Shown piece by piece: positions 8,644 to 16,896 of a stretch of 52,787 bases of DNA. A program made the translations under genes and the position numbers. Under the pieces are notes generated by a model. It saw only the letters and a program-made list of their open reading frames with translations, was not told the origin of the DNA and searched no databases. This DNA comes from Oligoflexia bacterium. Lineage in GTDB: Bacteria; Bdellovibrionota_B; Oligoflexia; Oligoflexales; JAGOVF01. The first letter of the stretch is position 1. Each line of letters starts with the position of its first letter. The stretch spans positions 1-52,787 of the forward strand of contig JAUILP010000017.1 of assembly GCA_030432875.1 (NCBI GenBank), given 5' to 3'.

Positions 8644-8876
8644 CTGCTCTTATGATTGCTAACTCAGCATAATAAGGATTAGCAGGGGTGCACCTATCCA
8701 GCCATATTTATTAAAAAATCTCAAGTATCTATCAAATTATAAAAAATAGAAATTTCTGCCTATGCCGTGGGTATAAACTAATCATTATGACACTGATATA
8801 CTAAACATATACCCTGAATCATAGATAGAACGCGCAAATTTATAAAATTATAACTAAATAATTTATGGGCAGTTAA

Positions 8877-10961
8877 ATGTTCCTCAAAAAACTCTTTATT
8901 TCATTGGTGACTCTTGTTCTTTCACTGGAAGCATTTTCCCTAAGCGATGAAACATTATTTGAAATTGAACGAAAAATTGAAAAACATGTGACAGAATTAA
9001 TTGGCAATCAAATACCCATCAACAAATACTATGTTATCGTCAGCGTTAAAATGCCTCCAGAAAAAAAGGACGCCAAAAATGCTCAAGATAGCTCTAAAAA
9101 TATGCCATACTCCTCCCTAAAATTAGATCAAGATTTTTTAGACAATATGTTTACGCAAAATCGTAAAGACAATTTTTTTGCTATTCCCATAGAAATTGAG
9201 CTGCTATTTGATAAAAGTGTCAGTGCTGAACTGCAGACCGTTATTGTTAATAAGTTGAAGAAAAATCTTCGTTTAGATGATAAAACACGAATTGTTAAAG
9301 TGAGCACTATTCAGCTTGAGTTTGAAGAGCAGATGAAACCAACAGAATCATTTAATATTCAACTAGAGTCTGAAAAACTAAAATTTCAACAATCAGAAAT
9401 ACAGCGAGAAAAAGATGCTTTTGAATCCACAAAAAAAGGTGCAGATTTAGAAGAAAAAGTTAAAGAGTCTGAGCTTGCCATGCAGAAATTAAAGGAAGAA
9501 GTGGAGCTAGAAAAGAAAAAAGCAGCCGAAGAACTTATTAAAGAAAAAGAGAAACTTGCGCAGGAAGCTAAAGAGGCGCTAGTAAAACCGACTAAAAACG
9601 TCATCGAGCAACTGGAAAGCCTCCAAATAGTAGTCTTTGGGGTGATCGCTGGACTTAGTCTACTGCTTTTCGCTTTTATCAATGCGAGTGCCCAGAAAAA
9701 AAGCTCAAAGAGCGTATCTCAGTCTATTGCGGGAGTAGGCGAAAGCATCGTTAATGCTAGCCAGCAGCTAAAGCCGCAAAGCGAAGGGGCTTCAGGAGGG
9801 GCGCCTGGCGAAGGAGGAGAGGCTGGTGCAGGTGGCGGAATTTCAGTATCCGGCTCAGAAATGGATGACAGTGGCGAACGAGCGCGCTTAGAGCAATTTC
9901 TTAACTTAGTTGAAGAAAAAATCGAAGTTCTCTCCAATGAGGGCAATTTCAACTTTTACCGTCATTTCCTCGATTTTATAGAAGATGATATCACTTTAGC
10001 CTCGGCCATTCTCGTGGCTGTAAAAACAGATACGGCGCGCAAGCTTCTTGAAAATGTCGCCCCAGAATATATTAGTCTTGTGAGGACGCATCTTACGGAA
10101 GCAGGTGCTTTAAGTAAGGCCAAAAAAAATCGGCGTCAAGCCTTAGAAGACTTTTATGGGCGCATAGCAATGGACGAATACTTAAACTCGCCCTTACTGC
10201 AAATTAAAGAGCTCTCATGGTTAACCAGTCTTTCCACAAATGATCTCTTGGATCTCGTGCTAAAAGTCGATGATGTGGAGCGCCGTACTTTTTTTGCCTG
10301 TTTAACACCGACCCGGTTGACCTTATTGCTTGAAAAGGCAGCAGATGCGGCGCAAAGAAAACTTTTACTCGAAGCGATTAAAGAAGTCGATATGGTGACT
10401 TATGAAGATATCGAAGGAATATTTGCCAAAATTCAGGAAAAATCAAATCAGTTACAGGAAAGTAAAAAAGAAAAGGCGAAAACCCTCATCGATGGTCCGC
10501 AGTTTTTTGCCAAAATGATTATGGATTTGAGTCCAGAAAACCGAGAAGAGATGATGACAGCTATTTCCTACCGCAGTGAATTACTCGAAGCCATTAAACA
10601 GTACTATATTCCTTTTGAAACCGTGGCATTGCTGACAACCAAAATCATCAAAGACATTTTTGCAAAACGCCCCACCCAACAAGTTGCCATAGCAATCTTT
10701 AAAGAAAGCGATGCTATAAAAGAAAAAGTGATCTCCTCAATGCCGGATGCTCTGCAAAGCTCGTTGCGCGAGGAGATTGAAACTCTTGTGGCTGATTCAG
10801 ATAATGAAGCGCAAAACAAGAAAAAGGCTCTTGTTATCCAGGATGAAGTTTGTCGTTTTCTTCTAAATCTCAATCGTGATGGCCTATTAGAGTATGCTGA
10901 CAAAGACGGTAAAAAAGGCCCTGGATCTGCAAATAAAACAGAGTACAGTGGAGCAGCATAA
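8877..10961 (+). CDS. Membrane rotor-like protein: FliF periplasmic-domain-like region, coiled coil, membrane helix and FliG-like cytoplasmic domains
   Basis: A 694-residue protein reading as half of FliF fused to FliG. Residues 1-20 are a signal peptide. Residues 22-150 resemble the FliF/YscJ ring-building domain: a helix (ERKIEKHVTELIG), a YYVIVSVKM strand, then IPIEIELLFDKSVS and a final strand. A charged coiled coil spans about 155-240, a membrane helix about 248-270 and a Gly/Ala-rich linker about 303-323. Residues 335-670 resemble FliG N, middle and C domains. The last part is clearest: IKEKVISSMPDALQSSLREE matches the FliG C pattern of a helix, 'S.M', and 'LREDLE'. The order periplasmic ring domain, helix, cytoplasmic FliG is exactly FliF's distal half joined to FliG. 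No flagellar gene is next to it, though motA is 2 kb away. Domain identity is pattern-based, without a profile search. Confidence 0.7.
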   Translation: MFLKKLFISLVTLVLSLEAFSLSDETLFEIERKIEKHVTELIGNQIPINKYYVIVSVKMPPEKKDAKNAQDSSKNMPYSSLKLDQDFLDNMFTQNRKDNFFAIPIEIELLFDKSVSAELQTVIVNKLKKNLRLDDKTRIVKVSTIQLEFEEQMKPTESFNIQLESEKLKFQQSEIQREKDAFESTKKGADLEEKVKESELAMQKLKEEVELEKKKAAEELIKEKEKLAQEAKEALVKPTKNVIEQLESLQIVVFGVIAGLSLLLFAFINASAQKKSSKSVSQSIAGVGESIVNASQQLKPQSEGASGGAPGEGGEAGAGGGISVSGSEMDDSGERARLEQFLNLVEEKIEVLSNEGNFNFYRHFLDFIEDDITLASAILVAVKTDTARKLLENVAPEYISLVRTHLTEAGALSKAKKNRRQALEDFYGRIAMDEYLNSPLLQIKELSWLTSLSTNDLLDLVLKVDDVERRTFFACLTPTRLTLLLEKAADAAQRKLLLEAIKEVDMVTYEDIEGIFAKIQEKSNQLQESKKEKAKTLIDGPQFFAKMIMDLSPENREEMMTAISYRSELLEAIKQYYIPFETVALLTTKIIKDIFAKRPTQQVAIAIFKESDAIKEKVISSMPDALQSSLREEIETLVADSDNEAQNKKKALVIQDEVCRFLLNLNRDGLLEYADKDGKKGPGSANKTEYSGAA

Positions 10962-11029
10962 CGTGATACTCGGTTGAAGAGAAAAGATTCAAAGATTAAA
11001 AGAGTAGTGAACAGTATTGTTTAGAAAAA

Positions 11030-11257
11030 TCAGATGTTTTTTTCTTTAAGGGCATGGTCGAGGCGGTAGTGAAATTCTCTGAGAAGCATTTCTTCTCTAA
11101 CCTTAATAAGGTTATCCATAAGGTTATTTAGGGTACGCCAGTCGAGATTTGCAGCGTAACGGTGATCGCGCCTGAGATCAGCCGCAAGACGAGTAAGATC
11201 GGCGCACTGCTGTTCTAACGGCTTTAGTGGTTGAGGTGCATTTGGTCTTTGCGACAT
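11030..11257 (-). CDS. Small hypothetical protein
   Basis: A 75-residue, mostly helical, charged protein with a proline-rich start (RPNAPQPLKPLEQQ) and the later segment LDWRTLNNLMDNLIKVREEM. There is no signal peptide or membrane helix, so it is probably cytoplasmic. The composition is protein-like and the frame is flanked by non-coding sequence, but the ribosome binding site is weak. It lies directly downstream of, and convergent with, the rotor-like gene. Function unknown. Confidence 0.55.
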   Translation of the reverse strand: MSQRPNAPQPLKPLEQQCADLTRLAADLRRDHRYAANLDWRTLNNLMDNLIKVREEMLLREFHYRLDHALKEKNI

Positions 11258-11448
11258 AGGGGAATCTCTATAAAAGTTGAGTGTTTGGCTTAGTTTCTTT
11301 TAGTTTCTTTAATATTTATCGGAAGAGAAAAATTTTTTTTTATTTGGTGATGTAACGGTATATTGGTGGTCTCATTAATAATCAACTTTAGATATAAAAT
11401 AATAGTCATTTACCAAAATAATAGTGTGGCGACTTGGGAGAAAAAATA

Positions 11449-11631
11449 ATGGATAAACAAAGCGAAAAACTGGCCTATCTAAAAGAAAAGCTCAAGGTCC
11501 AGGTCAGAGAACAATTTATAGAACTTTTAGACAAGTTCCATAAGCAAATTGTCTACGAAGATGCTTTTGAAAAATTAGGAAAAACGGTGTATCAGTATAA
11601 AAAAATGATTAAAGATGAAAAAGAGAAATAG
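11449..11631 (+). CDS. Small hypothetical helical protein
   Basis: A 60-residue, Lys/Glu-rich, wholly helical protein starting MDKQSEKLAYL. The ATG at 11449 is preferred over an upstream TTG because GGGAG lies about nine bases before it. No membrane helix. It is probably coupled to the next small frame, which overlaps it by 17 bases. Function unknown; a coiled-coil partner of a larger assembly is one possibility. Confidence 0.6.
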   Translation: MDKQSEKLAYLKEKLKVQVREQFIELLDKFHKQIVYEDAFEKLGKTVYQYKKMIKDEKEK

Positions 11632-11797
11632 TCTTGCCCGCTCGCATCTTCCTGATGGAGCCTTGGCTAATGACAGCGTTTCTATTGAGTCACTGCAAAG
11701 CTCCGTCGGAGCACCTGATGAAGGCAACTTGGCCGAAACTGAATTATTGAACGCCTGTGATAATTCATTTTCCTTGGAAGAGGTGCTGGAAAATTAA
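11615..11797 (+). CDS. Small acidic hypothetical protein
   Basis: A 60-residue frame that begins inside the preceding gene (17-base overlap) and runs to TAA at 11795-11797. It has a basic first ten residues and an acidic, probably disordered remainder ending FSLEEVLEN. The overlap would allow translational coupling. No recognised family; the reading frame could be chance, but its tail has a protein-like composition. Confidence 0.45.
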   Translation: MKKRNSLARSHLPDGALANDSVSIESLQSSVGAPDEGNLAETELLNACDNSFSLEEVLEN

Positions 11798-11830
11798 TGG
11801 GTTTAGCGTTATTTGTGAAAACGTTCAAAG

Positions 11831-11847
11831 CTCTCATCCTTTGAGAG
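11831..11847. terminator. Weak hairpin between convergent genes
   Basis: CTCTCA and TGAGAG form a six-base stem followed by only four T, between the small + strand genes and the - strand ExbB-like gene. It may end transcription weakly in the + direction. Confidence 0.4.
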
Positions 11848-11876
11848 TTTTGGAGGATTATCCATCCATTTATTGC

Positions 11877-12749
11877 TTATGGATTCCTTGAATTTCTTGG
11901 ATTATTTTTATTCACCTTAGGATTAATGTACGGTGAATAAAGGTCTTTACCTTGCAATGGTAAATTGCTAGCCGTCAGCCGCGTGAGTTTTTTAACATGC
12001 TCGCTTAGGTCACTCATAAGATCATTTTGTATAGCAAGAAAACGGTAGTTTGCAAATATAGCATGTTCTAGTGGGAAGTACCCCAAATTGTCTTCCACTA
12101 GTTTCGCCAAGGTATAACAGAGTTCTTCTGTTCGGTCTGTACACGATCTTTCATGTGCCATTGAGGCCAAAGATAGTATCCCTCCTAGTAACAGACAAAG
12201 TATACAAAAACCGATCATCATGGAGCCGTTAAGAATAATATCGTAGTGATTTGTTTTTCCGCTGCGATAAACAATGGGCACTGTCAAATAGAGTATTTTG
12301 AAGAAAAGAAAGAAGAAAATGATTGAAGCAGCTAAAAATGGTAGACTTCCGCTAGGACTAAGTTTCTTCATATTTAGAGATTTGAGTAAATTGTTTTTGG
12401 AGATAATACTTGTGGGATCTCGAAGTAAGCTATAGTCCGAGTCTCGTTGACTATTTGCTCTGTCAATGTCCTGACCAAATTTTCCTACTGCGCTCATGAG
12501 TTCTTCCCATATTTTACTGAGATATGGTGAGGTCATCATAGCTGATGTGATAATATTCCATGAATTCTCAATCGACCCAGTCTTAATATTGCTTGAAACA
12601 AAATCAAGAGAATGCTGTAGATGGTTATTGAGTTTTCTAAACTTATATTCCGTCCATAGGACTTGGAACACAAAGGCTCCGCAGACTACCCAAAATATTA
12701 GATTGGCATAGAAGAGGGGAGAATTAAGCTCATTTGACGAAAATATCAT
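11877..12749 (-). CDS. Three-helix membrane protein with MotA/TolQ/ExbB-like topology
   Basis: A 290-residue inner-membrane protein of uncertain family. Predicted helices lie at about residues 12-32, 136-160 and 171-197, with about 100 residues of cytoplasmic loop between the first and second and a cytoplasmic tail of about 90. One helix, a large loop and a helical pair is the ExbB/TolQ and ZorA-like plan. The loop segment IWEELMSAVGKF and the tail helix after LASMAHE also recall that group. The glycine-rich GT..G motif usual in the second helix is missing, so ion-channel function is doubtful. No ExbD/TolR/ZorB-like partner is encoded nearby. It lies downstream of motA on the same strand after a 280-base gap. 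Confidence 0.55.
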   Translation of the reverse strand: MIFSSNELNSPLFYANLIFWVVCGAFVFQVLWTEYKFRKLNNHLQHSLDFVSSNIKTGSIENSWNIITSAMMTSPYLSKIWEELMSAVGKFGQDIDRANSQRDSDYSLLRDPTSIISKNNLLKSLNMKKLSPSGSLPFLAASIIFFFLFFKILYLTVPIVYRSGKTNHYDIILNGSMMIGFCILCLLLGGILSLASMAHERSCTDRTEELCYTLAKLVEDNLGYFPLEHAIFANYRFLAIQNDLMSDLSEHVKKLTRLTASNLPLQGKDLYSPYINPKVNKNNPRNSRNP

Positions 12750-13029
12750 AGGCGTAAAATATTTCTATAGCTCTAACGATGATTATTCACTAAGTCATTT
12801 AGGCGATTTGATAACCAAAAATCCTTTCAGATACCAGCCATTTTTAATCTAAACTCCTTATATAGATCTTACCAAGTTTAAATCCTCTTAACACACGTAT
12901 TGGGATACTAAGAATAGGGTAAAACTTTAAAATGCGATGTAAAAGGCAGCTATTCTGCGGGGTAGGAATTGACTAGAAATCTACTTTTACTCGTATCTAA
13001 CTTTGCAAAATATATTTTTTTTTGACATC

Positions 13030-13815
13030 TTACTTAATCTCTGCAGGTCGTTCATTTGGCATAAGGTAAGAGACAAGTTTTTCTTCAATATATTTTGTAG
13101 GCTTTTTTTCCTGAATAAGCATGATGCCTTCTATGACGATATTATAGGACTTTAGTTCATCATCTCCTTGAGAAGTTAAAGCTTCCGCGACGGGTATAAG
13201 AAATAAATTGTTTATTGCAATTCCGTACAAAGTTGTGATGAGTGCTACCGCCATAGCTGGGCCTATTGTAGATTTTGCATCTGGATTGCTTAGTGATCGC
13301 AGTAAGGCCACAAGACCCATAATGGTTCCCATCATACCATATGATGGCGGAAATTTAGCGATGGTTTTAAAGGCCTTCGGGTGTGACATGGCATCTTTAA
13401 AATATGTCATAGCCCGAGTATCTAATAAATTGCGAAATTCATCCGGGGTCACCTCTGCTTCTGTCCAAAATAAAATACTCGCGGCATCACGCAAAAAAGG
13501 GCTACTAGCTTGCTTCACTGCCTGATCAAAGCTCGAAGTCCCTTTGCGATAAGCTTTAGCAAGAACTACGATTTCTTCAACAAGCTTCGCATAATTAACC
13601 TTTTCTTTTTTTATAATGCGATTTTGTATCATTTTAATCATGGCTTTGAATTGACTAGGAGAGACCGCTATAATCGAAGTCGCGATTGTTCCGCCAAAAA
13701 CGATTACGATTGATGGGATATCGATTATGGAGGCGACGCCGCCAAGAGATAAAAAAATCGAGGCACCAAAAACAAAAAAAACTGCTGCCAATCCACCGAC
13801 AACTGACAAATTCAC
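13030..13815 (-). CDS. motA: MotA/PomA-type flagellar motor stator protein (no adjacent motB)
   Basis: The proton- or sodium-channel stator subunit that pushes on FliG to turn a flagellar-type rotor. It has 261 residues with four membrane helices, near residues 5-25, 30-50, 155-175 and 185-207. The PomA-like signatures are present: AKAYRKG with Arg90 in the cytoplasmic loop that meets FliG, FPPSYGMMGT at 155-164 holding the channel-lining prolines, and GPAMAVALITTLYG at 185-198. The start is a GTG at 13815 with AGGA about eight bases upstream. MotB normally follows MotA; here the next gene on the strand is a different membrane protein, and no OmpA-like peptidoglycan-binding frame occurs in the window. 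Confidence 0.9.
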   Translation of the reverse strand: MNLSVVGGLAAVFFVFGASIFLSLGGVASIIDIPSIVIVFGGTIATSIIAVSPSQFKAMIKMIQNRIIKKEKVNYAKLVEEIVVLAKAYRKGTSSFDQAVKQASSPFLRDAASILFWTEAEVTPDEFRNLLDTRAMTYFKDAMSHPKAFKTIAKFPPSYGMMGTIMGLVALLRSLSNPDAKSTIGPAMAVALITTLYGIAINNLFLIPVAEALTSQGDDELKSYNIVIEGIMLIQEKKPTKYIEEKLVSYLMPNERPAEIK

Positions 13816-14087
13816 AAAATATTCCTAATTAAATGTTTCTATTTCTGAACTCAAGACACAAACAAAATAGAAAATAGATCCTATATATGATCATAACAAT
13901 TTTAATGGTAACTCAACAAACTTCGATGTTATTTTGTAAATAGCTATTTTTTCCGATTTAATTAGGTTATTTTTTTGGAATAGTAAGTCTTACTCAGGCG
14001 GCAGTTTATTATATTATTCATAGAGTTATCTTAATATGGAAACATATAGATAGTTTTTGCCAACTAAATATGTCATGGCAATTGAAT

Positions 14088-14849
14088 CTAAAAACTAAAA
14101 AACTCCGAGAGTTTATTCAACCTTTTTTGGGCTGCATAAATAAAAAGCGGGGGGAAGTAGGCTAAAAATAGGAGATCTTCATAGGGTGAACGAAGCAAAT
14201 TATATTTCTTTTCAACTATTTCTATATATTTAACGAGCAAGCGTGAGTACTTAAGGGGGCTAAGTAGCATATTTTGAACTGTATAGGCTTCATCCGGAAG
14301 CATAATCTGCAAACTCAGGCTTAGGCCAAACAGTTGCTGTCTTATCCAGTTAGCCCAAAAAAATCCCATAGTCAACAGTGTTCCTATAACTGCGAGGATA
14401 GGATCTTGTCGCACCCAAAAAGGCTCTAAATATTTTGGTTGAGAATTTCCGTACAGGGGTTTAGTGTTCGTTGCTGTAAATTTATCGGTTTTTCCTCGGC
14501 GCTTCTCGTATAAATCTTCTACGGCATAATATAGGTAAGGTTTGTTATTTTTGACGACTTCAGTTGCCGCAAGTTTATGATTGAGGTCTTTTTCATTATA
14601 CTTCTTAATTTCGTCATCGAGCAGTTGCGGCCAGTTAATGGATTTGGGTACGATATTTTTTGCGCTTAAAATATTTTTTGGAGCTCTCTGAACGTATGCT
14701 TGGCTATTTTGCTGAGGAGATGGTGGCGTACCATAAGGACTGACTACCTTATTCTCGTGTATTTTTCCTCGTTTTCCTACATTTGACACGGCGCCAACAT
14801 AAGGATTCTTTGACTTCCTTTTATTTTCATTATGGTTGGTCTGGCGCAT
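14088..14849 (-). CDS. Hypothetical membrane protein with basic disordered N-terminus
   Basis: A 253-residue protein. The first 70 residues are rich in Asn, Lys, Pro and Gln and probably disordered in the cytoplasm. A helical region follows, then one clear membrane helix at about residues 152-172 (AVIGTLLTMGFFWANW). A second weakly hydrophobic segment near the C-terminus (FLAYFPPLFIYAA) may be membrane-associated. No family recognised. It shares strand with motA and the ExbB-like gene, with gaps of 272 and 280 bases, and is divergent from the lipoprotein operon to its right. Confidence 0.6.
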   Translation of the reverse strand: MRQTNHNENKRKSKNPYVGAVSNVGKRGKIHENKVVSPYGTPPSPQQNSQAYVQRAPKNILSAKNIVPKSINWPQLLDDEIKKYNEKDLNHKLAATEVVKNNKPYLYYAVEDLYEKRRGKTDKFTATNTKPLYGNSQPKYLEPFWVRQDPILAVIGTLLTMGFFWANWIRQQLFGLSLSLQIMLPDEAYTVQNMLLSPLKYSRLLVKYIEIVEKKYNLLRSPYEDLLFLAYFPPLFIYAAQKRLNKLSEFFSF

Positions 14850-14990
14850 AATTATTTATTTTCCAGATTATATGGGTTTATTAGTTTTATTCTAACATGA
14901 GACCATATATATTCTAGTGGGCAATTCTTGCCGCTTGCAGTTGCAATAGATCTTATTAATAATATTATATATATCTTAAAATAAGAGCAT

Positions 14991-15572
14991 ATGATGGCCC
15001 TAAATAAAAATGGCAAATTTTTCATACACAATATTCTTGTCGTCTTTAGTATATGTTCAATTTCCTGTTCGACGACAGCAGTTCAGTTAAAGTCAAATAT
15101 GCCTGCTACCGCGACTAAACTAGACAATAAATTTCAAGTTCTCGCCCATCTAGGGCAGTTACCCCAGGTTATTAAAGAAAGTGACGCTGTTGCTCGTTTT
15201 TCGGTAAGCGCAAGCGGTTTCCCTGCTGAATATCTCGTGGTTATTTCACCTCAGCAGATTAAGGAGGATTTAGAGGTTAAATTTAAGCAATCCGAAAATC
15301 ATATTGATAGCATTCCCCAATATCACGATTATCTCAATAGAGTGTTAAGTGTACATCGGGCTATTCTTAAAGGAGAAGTTAACGAAGCGAAAGCAATGTT
15401 GAACAAAATCAGAGATGAATACAACATAACCTATGGATACCTTGTCTTAGCCTCGACCATAGCTGCTTTAGATGGCCAAAGCGCCCTTGCTGGGGAGTAT
15501 ATTAAAAAAGCTTTAGAAATATATCCTGAAAGCATCGCACTCAAAGATTTTAAGGACCCAGGAATAAAATAG
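14991..15572 (+). CDS. TPR-like lipoprotein, first gene of an envelope operon
   Basis: A 193-residue probable lipoprotein: the signal peptide ends SISC with the cysteine at about residue 26. The C-terminal 80 residues form TPR-like paired helices (ILKGEVNEAKAMLNKI, then GQSALAGEYIKKALEIYP), a protein-interaction fold. Two adjacent ATGs (14991, 14994) could be used, with AAGAG upstream. The next gene begins one base after its stop, so the two are surely co-transcribed. Function unknown; the trio has the look of an outer-membrane-linked assembly. Confidence 0.7.
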   Translation: MMALNKNGKFFIHNILVVFSICSISCSTTAVQLKSNMPATATKLDNKFQVLAHLGQLPQVIKESDAVARFSVSASGFPAEYLVVISPQQIKEDLEVKFKQSENHIDSIPQYHDYLNRVLSVHRAILKGEVNEAKAMLNKIRDEYNITYGYLVLASTIAALDGQSALAGEYIKKALEIYPESIALKDFKDPGIK

Positions 15573-15573
15573 A

Positions 15574-16176
15574 ATGAAGCTGATTTTTAAAATACTATTT
15601 TTATTCTTACCTCTGAGCATGATGCCATCGTGTTCAGCAAGCTACCATATCATTACTAAACCAGACAAGGCGTTGGTTTTTTCGGGGGATAAAAAGCTAG
15701 GCGAAACTCCTATTACGGTTAAAGAATCTGAAGTTGATACAAAAACTGGCAACGGTGTCCTTCTTCGCATTGAAAAAGAAGGCTATAAGGGCGTGTCTGT
15801 TTGGATCCCATCAGGCATGTATGATTATTCTGTTTCTCTTAATTTAAGTATGTTCTACCAGCTTTCCTCAAATCAAAATTCGGCAATTGAAAGCTTGAGT
15901 ACCCGGAGTGATCTTTATAAAGTAAGTGATAAGCTTCTTTCTTTACAGACACAAATACTCTTAAATACACCGATTAAAACTGAAGATTTGGAGGGGTTAA
16001 TCAAATCGAATCCCACTTTAGGTAGTGCCTATTTTTTAAGTGCCATAACTTTTATCAATAAGGGTGATAAAAACCAAGCACTGCTTATGCTAAAAGAAGC
16101 AATAAAATACGCGCCAAACGAGTTTGATTTTCTCTCTCTCTATAATGAAATAAGTAAAGAAGTTGGTAAAAAGTGA
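15574..16176 (+). CDS. PEGA-domain and TPR lipoprotein
   Basis: A 200-residue lipoprotein. The signal peptide ends MMPSC with the cysteine at about residue 20. Residues 25-90 resemble a PEGA domain, a small beta fold seen in surface and envelope proteins: ALVFSGDKKLGETPITV, then the GYKGVSVWIP strand. Residues 140-195 are TPR-like (AYFLSAITFINKGDKNQA, LKEAIKYAP). It is the middle gene of an operon: one base after the TPR lipoprotein, and its TGA overlaps the GTG of the barrel gene (GTGA). Confidence 0.7.
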   Translation: MKLIFKILFLFLPLSMMPSCSASYHIITKPDKALVFSGDKKLGETPITVKESEVDTKTGNGVLLRIEKEGYKGVSVWIPSGMYDYSVSLNLSMFYQLSSNQNSAIESLSTRSDLYKVSDKLLSLQTQILLNTPIKTEDLEGLIKSNPTLGSAYFLSAITFINKGDKNQALLMLKEAIKYAPNEFDFLSLYNEISKEVGKK

Positions 16177-16844
16177 AATTTATAAGTTCAAAGCCTAAAA
16201 AATTATCGTGTTTAAATTGGAATAAAATTTTTCTGATTGTTCTAATTTCGATGATTTCTTCTAATTTACAAGCTGATGAATTTAGTCGGCATAAATTGCT
16301 TGCATCCTATATGTTTAACTCAATTTCTCGCGCGACTTTGACCCGAAATGAGAGCTATGCGGCTCCAGTCGGATATGCTATAGAATATTCAATGTTTTTA
16401 GGTAAAAACCTTGCTTTGACCGGACAGTTTAATCTTAGTTTAGAGCCTGTAGCCCAATCGGTATTTTTCATGGGGGGCGGGGCGGCTCTCACTTGGTATA
16501 TTATGGGTGGTGCAAATACCAACTACAGTGATGACTACTTTCAGATTTCTTCTGAGCCTGGATTTAATCTCATTTTTGTTGGCGGTATGGCGGCACGGCA
16601 ATTTGACTTTTCTAGCGCAGACCAGCGCTTAGTTGCCACCACGGGAGAGCCTATAATATATGATAAAAAAGATAAACCCAGCAATTCGTTTTTTGGGCCT
16701 CTTTTTGGACTTGGTATAGAGCTACCCGTTGGATTTTTTTTGACGCCAGGATTTCGCATTCAAATGGTGAGTTCTTTTGAAAGTACGGACTCGCCTTCGA
16801 TTACGTCGATGGAAGTTTGGTTTTATTCCGCTTTTGTCTTGTAA
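16173..16844 (+). CDS. Putative outer-membrane beta-barrel protein
   Basis: A 223-residue protein starting with GTG in a GTGA overlap with the previous stop. An N-terminal signal peptide (about residues 1-34, IFLIVLISMISSNLQA) is followed by alternating hydrophobic strands rich in Gly, aromatic and Ser residues (YAIEYSMFLGKNLALTG, GGGAALTWYIMGG). It ends in the aromatic-rich strand MEVWFYSAFVL, as outer-membrane barrels do. A small 8-strand barrel is plausible. Its partners would be the two lipoproteins co-transcribed upstream. Specific function unknown. Confidence 0.65.
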   Translation: MKFISSKPKKLSCLNWNKIFLIVLISMISSNLQADEFSRHKLLASYMFNSISRATLTRNESYAAPVGYAIEYSMFLGKNLALTGQFNLSLEPVAQSVFFMGGGAALTWYIMGGANTNYSDDYFQISSEPGFNLIFVGGMAARQFDFSSADQRLVATTGEPIIYDKKDKPSNSFFGPLFGLGIELPVGFFLTPGFRIQMVSSFESTDSPSITSMEVWFYSAFVL

Positions 16845-16896
16845 TTGACCTCAATACGGACCAGCAAAATCTCGGCTTAATGCATATTCTAAAATT

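Noticed and set aside
8657..8684. TGCTAA...TTAGCA inverted repeat after the folB fusion
   Set aside because: It has a long loop and no T run, so a terminator is not supported.
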